Shown here: positions 56,599 through 64,000 of the stretch, in pieces
How the letters are laid out: each line of letters starts with the position of its first letter
Position numbering within the stretch: position 1 is the first letter of the stretch
DNA from: Acheta domesticus
Lineage: Eukaryota; Arthropoda; Insecta; Orthoptera; Gryllidae
DNA length: 64,000 nt
NCBI GenBank assembly: GCA_031308135.1
Contig: JAHLJT010000631.1
Coordinates: 227,626,636-227,690,635, forward strand
Reading direction: 5' to 3'
The notes under the pieces: generated by a model
Seen by the model: the letters and a program-made list of their open reading frames with translations, nothing else
Database searches by the model: none
Told to the model about the DNA's origin: nothing
Program-made: the position numbers and the translations under genes

Positions 56599-59500
56599 CA
56601 GGCGCGGATCCAAGGGGGGGGTCACGGGGGTAATGACCCCCCCCCCAAATGATGAACCGTCACAATTTTGTGAGAAACTCTACCATATCTAAAAAAACTC
56701 TGAGAAACTACTAACCTTAACCTTTCCAGTGTCCCTTCAGAATTGGGACTGCCCGAGACATTTTCAGATATTTTCAGACAATTCCAGAAATTTCTAAAAA
56801 TTTAGCAGTGCTGAAACTAATGAATTTGTATAGAAATTGGAATTTACTTTGAATAACAACGTAAGTATTTTCATGATGACTTTAAAAATATTATTAGTAC
56901 AAAGAAATTAATCTAAACAAGTAACATATCTAAAGTTGGAATCAAATACACTGCGCGTTACTAGTGTTGCCAACTTAATGTGAATTTTTTTCACTAATTG
57001 AACGAGAGAACTGTGAAAAAAATAGACGTCAACACATGGACTCAGCTTAAAAGACACAACTGTTGTTTAAAGGGAATAGAACTAGCTAAACGTAATAATA
57101 ATGGTATGCATATAAAATTGGCATCAATCTTGCTTTCAGGAGTTTGTTAGAATTCAGTATGGGAACTTTTATCGAACTCAATGTATATTTAACCCAAAAA
57201 TGCTTAACGTAATCAGTAACGGCGAACCTAATTTGATCACTGAAGTCTGATGCCAGTTCTGGTTTTGTAAGAACGTAAGAAGCCGCTTTTAGCAGAAGTT
57301 AATGCTATCAACAGGGGTTAGTGGTACAGATTTGTCGAAAAGAATTAGAGTTAGAGAATTTTAGTTTAGCTGATGAGCGAGGATAGTGCCTGACACCTAA
57401 AATACAGTGGTGAAGCTAGAGTCATGCAATTGGACATTCTGAAAATCTTATCTTACATATTTTTGTAAATTAGCTCCATTCATCGGTTTTTTATTCAACA
57501 AAAACGTCGATAATTTGTTCTTTAAAGCTTTCGTTTCTGCACAGTTAATTTCCTACGGAATCTCTCAGGATTGTCTTAACTCTTAATGTAATTCCTTTCA
57601 CATAATGCTTTCTATAGAGAGAAAGTTAGACTGAGTTGTATCAACCAAACCGTCTCTTGATATTTTTTTCTAGACCAATTTGTCTAACAAATACTTCAGC
57701 AAAAAAACAACTGCAGGCATATATTTTGCATTATTAATGTATACATTTGTCATTTCGAGGCTGTTCACTGTCAAGGAATGGATATTGTTTTATTAGAAAA
57801 GAAAACTTTTCTGAACGAAAGGACGCTTTGTAGGTGGCAAACTGCTTTTCGTCAGAAATTCAATAAAATGAATGTTTTCGAAATCTTGGAACCTGCCGTC
57901 CATCTGAGTCGCTATTGTATCAATAATTTTAAAAGATACAATTTTGTTTCTTTCAAATCATTCTCACCCTGAAAGTTCATTCATTGTCATGGCTACTTTG
58001 ATAACGATTTCAATAGTCTCTTCCTATCTAACAGGATATATTACTACGTATTGCTACTATTTCTATCTCTACGGAGTATTACTAGACTCGTGATTCCGCA
58101 TTTCAAGTATCGAAAATTGCATTTCGATATCGTGAACCGTTTAGAAGTTATGAGACATAGTGGGACGTTGTCCGCAACACCATATCTTTAGCTTGAGGCA
58201 TAGTCAGTGGGACATTGACTGCAACACTATGTCTTTAGCTTCATTAATTGTTTCGTAAAGAAAAAACGAACAAAAATCACACAAACGGCACCAAGCAACT
58301 CTACTTTCCCACAACGTCAGGTGATGAGGTGAATTTGCCTGATCGAGACGTGGGCGTGCATCGCTGTACAAGTCCGTGCCTGCCGAGAGCCTAGGCTCCT
58401 GCTGGGCTCGCTGCCCAGTCAATGCAAAAGAAAGGGAGGTAGCGCACGTTCTCTTGTGCGTATGCGCGGCAGAGTCAGCAGGTGTCTATCCACTGGCAGA
58501 CTCCTCGCTCAGCTACCGGCCCCAAAGAGTAGTATATTTCTGCAGCCCTGCTAATTCCCTCGCGCGTAAACGGGGAAAAGGAGTCGAACACATTTAATTT
58601 TCGACGGTTCAGTAACAAAAGTATTGAAAAATGGTACACAACGACAGTTTTTATTGAAAAATAATTTGAGTAGTAAAGTCTCCCACATTACCCTTCAGCT
58701 TCACCACTGCTAAAAGATCTTATTGAATACTATTTTGCTGTCGCTGAGCCCGAATCCGGTTAGAGAATTTTAGTTCGGCTGATGAGCGAGGATACAATCT
58801 GACGCCTAAAATATCTTGAATGTTTTACTGTCGCTGAGTTCGAATCCGATATCAAAAGTATCTTTTGACAGCTCTCTTTTTTATGATTACAATAATGTTA
58901 CTTTATTTGGGTTTTAATTATACAAAGCACCTTGGTTATACAAAAGGAATCAGATCAGTTATTTGCAATATATTAAATGTTGCATTAAATTAAATTTATA
59001 AGATGTTTGCATGTCTCGGTGTAGTTGTTCCCAAAATTATAATAAAGTTTACAACATTGTTATAGAAGAATCGCCATTGAAGGAGATTCAAATATGGTGC
59101 AAATTTATAATTATATGAATGAGCACGATAAATGAAACATTTTAAAAAAGAAAAAAGGAAATTGAGAAAAATAAATGTAAGATAAAATAAAAGTATAATT
59201 TGATTTATTTATTTATTATATGCATGTATTTTTAATTGTAATAATTTATTAAAAAGACATTTTTTTCATTACACACATTTACATGTTTCTCTCATGTAAG
59301 TTTCTTCACAAATTGTTTCATATTGCATCAAATGAAAGTTATTTTTGCTAATTTGAAAGTTATTATTGATAACTTTATAAATTTTCATTTTTTTTAAAAA
59401 AAATGTACCGAATAAAATTGACATATTTTTGTAGGCAGAATTCGAATCTGCAACAAAAATTGGGGGATACCGTTTAAAATTTACACAAAGTTAAACCCGC

Positions 59501-59755
59501 CACTCCCTCAGGGGATAAGGGTGAGGAGCGTAACAATAGTAAGCTGATATGTCATTATTGGTATATTGAATTTCTAAATATTTTAACAGTAATTCTAAAT
59601 ATACTCATTGAATAATAAAGTCAATCTGATATACGTATAATATACGTCAAATATATGTTATTACTTTCTGTACCCTCACCCCTTCCCTTTCCGAAATAAA
59701 TGCACTTGAATCTTAACGTGACCCCTCCCAAAAGAGAAGTCTGGATCCGCGCCTG
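56599..59755. mobile_element. hAT-superfamily DNA transposon, non-autonomous
   Basis: Inverted ends CAGGCGCGGATCCA on both sides, a common hAT terminus, with 8-bp duplications TATGAAGT at 56591-56598 and 59756-59763. Length 3157 bp. I found no hAT transposase (no dimerisation-domain motif or long ORF). The interior has two direct repeats (57351-57405 and 58759-58812). Confidence 0.85.
58153..58243 (+). repeat. tandem duplication of about 45 bp within the hAT element
   Basis: CATAGTGGGACGTTGTCC... and CATAGTCAGTGGGACATTG..., each ending TATCTTTAGCTT or TGTCTTTAGCTT. Confidence 0.7.
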
Positions 59756-60109
59756 TATGAAGTAGCATAGTAGATTTTTTACATATGTAATAAAAACTTA
59801 CCTGTAGTCATATCAAAATTGTAGCGGTTTCTCCTGCTACAAAGTAAATAATTACACCCATGTTAACACAAAAGAAATTAAATTTCAAAGAAACTCCAGA
59901 ATTAAGGTTTACTGTTAAGTCTTAAAGGATATAAATGTGTGCAGTGTCACAAGATTGTGGAACTTGCACAATAACAAAATTGTGTAGTAAAATAATATTA
60001 ATAATGAGCAGTTTATATCTGAAGGATAGTAGGGCCTACAAAATGAATAACAAGTTCAATGCACAAGTTACAAATGTAACATTATAAATTTTCTATTGTT
60101 GAACAGAAT

Positions 60110-60570
60110 TTGCAGACAATCAATTTCCATCCATATTTAATAGTTTCAGAAGTTCCTATACTTTCAATTAAGATTGCACACATCCTCTGATGATTTGAGG
60201 ATTTCATAAAATATTAATTGTATATTTAGTATATTATATGTTATCGGTATATAATATTTATACATAGGCCTATAACATAAAATGTTATATGTATTTATTA
60301 GCACTGAATTGTCTCAAACAAAGAAGGCAATGTATATCATTACTTACAGAACATGTAGGTGGTGGATTTCCATCGATGATCATAGTTTCAGACTCAGTAT
60401 TTACACTTTCATCTCCACTAGACTAAGAAAATTTTGTGAAATATTTACACATTTGTTTATTCGGTCCAATACAAGAAGGTAAAACAGATTTAGTTACTAA
60501 TAGATCTTGAAGGCAATGGATTTCCATTCATGATAATCATTTCATTTGTATCATGGTTTGAAAATTCTGT
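60110..60570 (-). repeat. three degenerate exon-like repeats downstream of the THAP relic
   Basis: Minus-strand copies around 60520, 60370 and 60130 each carry ATGGAAATCCA- or ATGGAAATTGA-like cores. The first two read EMIIMNGNPLPS and ETMIIDGNPPPT. The middle one is bounded by TTTTCTTAG and GTAAGT splice-like sites. Confidence 0.45.
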
Positions 60571-60616
60571 AAATATTAATATTCATTTTTACATTGCCCA
60601 GTATTGAAAAGGAAAA

Positions 60617-61333
60617 CTAATTTAACAAGTCTATTTTCTCAAATAATGTTGCATTGAAAATTGAAGGAACTGCACCGGTTTTCAATCTCATTGTATTTGC
60701 AAGTAAAGTAACTACATTGCCGGAAATTGCCACATTGAAAGATTGGACAATATCTGACGCTTCAAAATGTTTCTCACAAAAATAAATATATTTTTGAGAT
60801 GTTGGGAATTTGCACATGTTTTCAGCAGCAATGGAATGCCATCTCCCTCACACTGTAAGATCCTAAACCAACGATTTTTTTTCTGTAGAATTATGTTGTG
60901 TTTCCTACATTCCAAACTGAATTTCAGTTACTTCATTTCAGATTTTTCCATTTATTTTTTCTTAATAAAACCAATAAAATAAATCATGTTCACTTCAAAA
61001 AATAAAACATTGCATTTATAATAATGTTGCAATATGAAATATGACAACAAATAATTATATTTCATATACATTTAACAAAAACGTACCTGCAATCAGTACG
61101 TTTAATTATTACTCATGTATTAAAGATTGAGATTGATAATACTTATTCACATTGTTTTCATAGAGAAAATTACTTAAATTTGGTATTCGAAAATATGCTA
61201 TTTCTTTATTTATCGCAATTTTGGCTTCACTATTGCAGCAATTTTTAATGCACGACTGTAGACTTTGTGATCGAGAACCAATAATTCCTTCCCACTCATT
61301 CGCCTCCCACACATTGACGAAATTGGAGCACAT
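60617..61333 (-). pseudogene. THAP zinc-finger domain in two pieces
   Basis: Minus strand. The upstream piece (61333-61109) contains SCIKNCCNSEAKIAINKEIA followed by YFRIPNL, matching the C-x(2-4)-C and F-R-(F/I)-P start of a THAP domain. The downstream piece (about 60850-60617) reads WHSIAAENMCKFPTSQK, YIYFCEKHFEASDI and LKTGAVPSIF, matching the conserved Trp, C-x2-H and AVPSIF end. The gap of about 250 bp could be an intron; I could not fix its junctions. THAP domains bind DNA and occur in P-element-type transposases and in domesticated proteins. No catalytic domain was recognised downstream. Confidence 0.6.
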
Positions 61334-61339
61334 TGTTTA

Positions 61340-61500
61340 AGTAATAATTATAATAATTATTAATTACATAATAATAATTATGATTAGTTATATAACATTA
61401 CTACAATTATAATATAATAAGTATATTATATAATAATATATAATAATTATATTATATAATAATATATAATAATTATATTATATAATAATTATTAATATTA
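61340..61500. repeat. TAATTATTA/ATATAATAAT low-complexity tract
   Basis: Almost pure A/T with repeated self-complementary TAATTATATTATATAATAAT-like units. Confidence 0.9.
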
Positions 61501-62715
61501 TTGTCAAGAGCCCGCGCCGTTAAAAAAAATAAATATATTTTGCTTCCAGCCGACTTCGTGCTTCCCGCGGATTCCCTTTGTTTTGCTGCCATTGGCTGTT
61601 TTGAAATACTTCGTAGTTCTTTCAATTGCTGCGTGAGGTCGCTGAAGGCGAAGGGGTCTGGTTTTTGTTGTGTTATTTTTTAAGTAACTGCCGACGTTTT
61701 TCGTACATACCCCCACCACTGGAGTTGGGTCTCCTCCTTGTAGACTTCGTGTTCCTAATTCTGCCGTCTGCAAATGTAAAGTGAACGAGTAATAGATGGT
61801 AAGTTTTTAATAAGTCGGCTGAAGATTAGTAGTCGCGCACATGTATTTTTCACCCGAAGCACAGCGAGGGCTAGTCGTGTTTGCAAAATAATTTGATAGA
61901 AAGCATTGCATTACATAAAGTATCAAATAGTCGAGGACATTCCGGGAACATTTGGTAATTTATTTTGACATTAGGCAAAAACAGAATAATTCCCAGGTCA
62001 CCCCACGGACAACATCGAGCACGAAATCAACGTAGAAGTACATCTGAGAAGTCAGCAGTAAGCTTGCGAACTTAATTTCAAAACCGTATGATACATTAAT
62101 GTTGTACAGGTAAAAAAGGTAATCATTTAATTCATGAGCTCTATAGAATTGTACAAAATATTACAACAAATGTCAAATTCTTATTGTTGAAAAGAGAAAA
62201 GGCTGATAATTCACAGTAGTTTCCTTCAGTTCAGTAGTTAGTTTTGATCCATAGAACTTAAGGACGTAATTCTGTACGGGATTACACATCCACATGCAGC
62301 AGCGGGTAAGATGAGAAATGTTGTGTATCGAACCCACTATTGGATTTTAAACTGATGTTGGTATAATAATATTTCAATAATTTGAGAGAAATCGTGAGAA
62401 TAGCAGGACAACGAAAGAAATAATTACACCGTTAATATCAGGAGGAAATGTAGGAATTTTATAAATGACCGCTCGTCCTAATGCAAGTTATTAAATGACA
62501 ACTAATTAGATATTGAATACATCAGGCGTATCTCAAAAGTCTCTCTAATATTTGACAAAAGATTCAAACGACTGACTAAAGAAAACTAAGCATTCAACTA
62601 CTGAAAACTGACAAAAAAATTGGGCAATAATTTTGAATTTTATTTTGTTGCCTTTTATGACGACCGGCTTAATCTTAGCTGTTTTGAAACTATCTGGAAA
62701 AGTTCTGATGCTTAA

Positions 62716-62900
62716 CCCTTTGCACTCGTATGGCATGTGTGATATGCCACGCATGAATGAACTCTGCGGTCGGCGGTTACTGAGCACCAAGAGCACAGAA
62801 TAGATCTACACAGAAAGGAAAGCTACCCACAATCCGTGCGCCGATATGATGCGCATGATCGCCATAATGGAAGTGTGTAAACTGCTGTACGACCCGGCAT
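62716..62900 (+). mobile_element. piggyBac-like left end
   Basis: TTAA at 62712-62715 then CCCTTTGCACTCGTATGGCA, with a GGCATGTGTGATATGCC palindrome just inside. The element would extend to the right; no opposite end is seen before 64000. Confidence 0.4.
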
Positions 62901-63084
62901 TTGTTGTGTGGTGAACGGTGGTGAATATGTCTTTTATTTACGTTTCACTCGTTTAATTTGGTGCGTGTATAACCAGCAAAAACATACGTAACCCGAGGAG
63001 ACATATGCTTAGTATAGGCAAATATGTATATCGCATACAAGATATTAATAAAAAATATAGGTAAAAAGATAAAGAATTATAAAT

Positions 63085-63230
63085 ACATAACTAGTAGTGC
63101 TACAGAATGGCATGGACTTTTTCTTGTTAGTTTTCTATTTTCTTTGGACTTTGATAGTTTATCGGGCTTGCCACATACTCTAGCCAGATTCCATGTATTT
63201 CCGCCCGAAGTACATTTTTTTGAACTTTTT
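63085..63230 (+). repeat. dispersed repeat, copy 2
   Basis: CTACAGAATGGCATGGACTT, TTAGTTTTCTATTTTC and TTGCCACATACTCT parallel the intron 5 copy at 44605. Confidence 0.6.
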
Positions 63231-63289
63231 TAAACCTACAACATCACTAGACTTAAAAAAAACTATTTGGAAACTGAAGTACATTTCTT

Positions 63290-63720
63290 CGGTTTCCAAA
63301 TAGTAGACCCGAAATATTGCTTTAAGAATATTAAAGAAGAGTAAACTCTCGTCCTAAATGACAATTTTCATTAAACAAATTGGAGCCGTTTTTAAGAAAA
63401 TATCGTTTAAGCGTTACCAAAAATACGAAATTGAAGCTCTTTTTCACAGAAACTTTTTTGAGTTTTCGGAAACATCACTTGAAGTCGTTTAAAGCACTTT
63501 AACTTACAAATGTAATAGTGTTTACAAATTGCTGTAAATGTGTGTATTAACGGTGTGAGGAGGTATTTCCAAAAATTACATATGTGTAATTTTTGAACAA
63601 ATAAAATAATACACCAAAATGAATTTTGTGTCATAATCAACAGTGCAATTAGTATTACCCGTTTAAAAAGTTAGAAGAAAAAAATTGGAGCCATTTTTGA
63701 GGAAATGCTTAGGGTTCCTT
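63290..63720 (-). mobile_element. GTCY-core dispersed element, tail fragment at the right edge
   Basis: Matches 46100-46500 block by block (GGAGCCGTTTTTAAGAAAAT, TTTTTCACAGAAACTTTTTT), same orientation; no core. Confidence 0.45.
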
Positions 63721-64000
63721 TGCACAGTTTTATGGTGGCTCACTGAAAATCAATGGAGCAGCCCTCTACTTTCCTTTCTGAGTAGTATTTATTCTGTCCT
63801 AAGAGGTTCTACAACTCGTAAGGCATATCTAAGATGACAATGGAAAAAGGCGACACAGCTCGAAGCCGATACTGAGCATTCCCCAGTTTCGTTCTCACAT
63901 TATTGCGTCAACATAGTTTAAAAATAGAATAGTAGCCCGGATTGATTCAACAATGAACTTGATTTTGCATACCAGGAAATTACGTCGGCATTTGTGACAT

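Larger units (their letters stand above)
55384..61793. mobile_element. 6.4-kb inverted-repeat region with THAP relic (candidate DNA transposon)
   Basis: ACTTTACATTTGCAGACGG at 55396 and its inverse at 61764-61782 form the outer ends. Arms at 55822-55970 and 61632-61760 match inverted (CACGAAGTCTACAAG, GGGGGTATGTACGAAAAACG, AGACCCCTTCG), about three quarters identical. The left arm is interrupted by about 400 bp. A THAP relic points inward from the right end and a hAT element is inserted in the middle. No target duplication could be fixed. Confidence 0.5.

Noticed and set aside
61340..61500. Possible origin or matrix-attachment region
   Set aside because: Only an A/T-rich repeat tract; nothing in the sequence supports a specific function.

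Overview
The window looks like a repeat-rich, AT-rich insect nuclear genome, probably from a large-genome lineage such as a cockroach, termite or similar group. That placement is an inference from the gene family, kilobase-scale introns and transposon mix; no species-diagnostic sequence was seen. There are no bacterial-style operons, rRNA genes or CRISPR arrays.

The only host genes I can support are two neighbouring members of the takeout / juvenile-hormone-binding-protein (JHBP) family, both on the plus strand. Takeout-like gene 1 enters from the left edge: its last two recognisable coding exons are at 4486-4639 and 5301-5461, and the first carries one extra A in an 8-A run that breaks the frame. 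Takeout-like gene 2 is complete in six coding exons between 36261 and 51666. It encodes 256 residues with a signal peptide, two close N-terminal cysteines and consistent splice phases throughout. A TATA-like box and a long G-rich GGCGGT-type repeat lie directly upstream. The two genes share intron position and phase at the last junction, but that intron is 661 bp in gene 1 and 7205 bp in gene 2.

Almost everything else is mobile DNA, often nested. Elements with ends and target duplications I could define are a hAT element (56599-59755, 8-bp duplication), a PIF/Harbinger-type element (30037-32113, TTA duplication) containing a piggyBac-like element (30358-31300, TTAA), another piggyBac-like element (8350-9296, TTAA), and a 5'-truncated LINE with an RNase H domain (32330-33566) that landed in the 5' end of a tRNA-derived SINE and made a 12-bp duplication. 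Other retrotransposon pieces are a Jockey-like reverse transcriptase (about 52080-53900), two more reverse-transcriptase fragments, a LINE 3' end, and a C-terminal fragment of the R2-type restriction-like-endonuclease class (34135-34485).

The less ordinary content is: (a) a 3.56-kb inverted-repeat unit inside intron 5 of gene 2 that contains a broken tyrosine-recombinase (Crypton-like) gene; (b) a 6.4-kb inverted-repeat region (55384-61793) with a split THAP zinc-finger relic near its right end and the hAT element inside; (c) two copies of a long perfect-hairpin MITE whose outer stem sequences differ between copies yet still pair within each copy; (d) a dispersed family of a dozen or more segments built around a GTCC/GTCA/GTCT tetranucleotide core and a TACG-rich end, resembling Helentron-derived elements; and (e) a small intact ORF with an F-box-like N-terminus abutting one of the hairpin MITEs.
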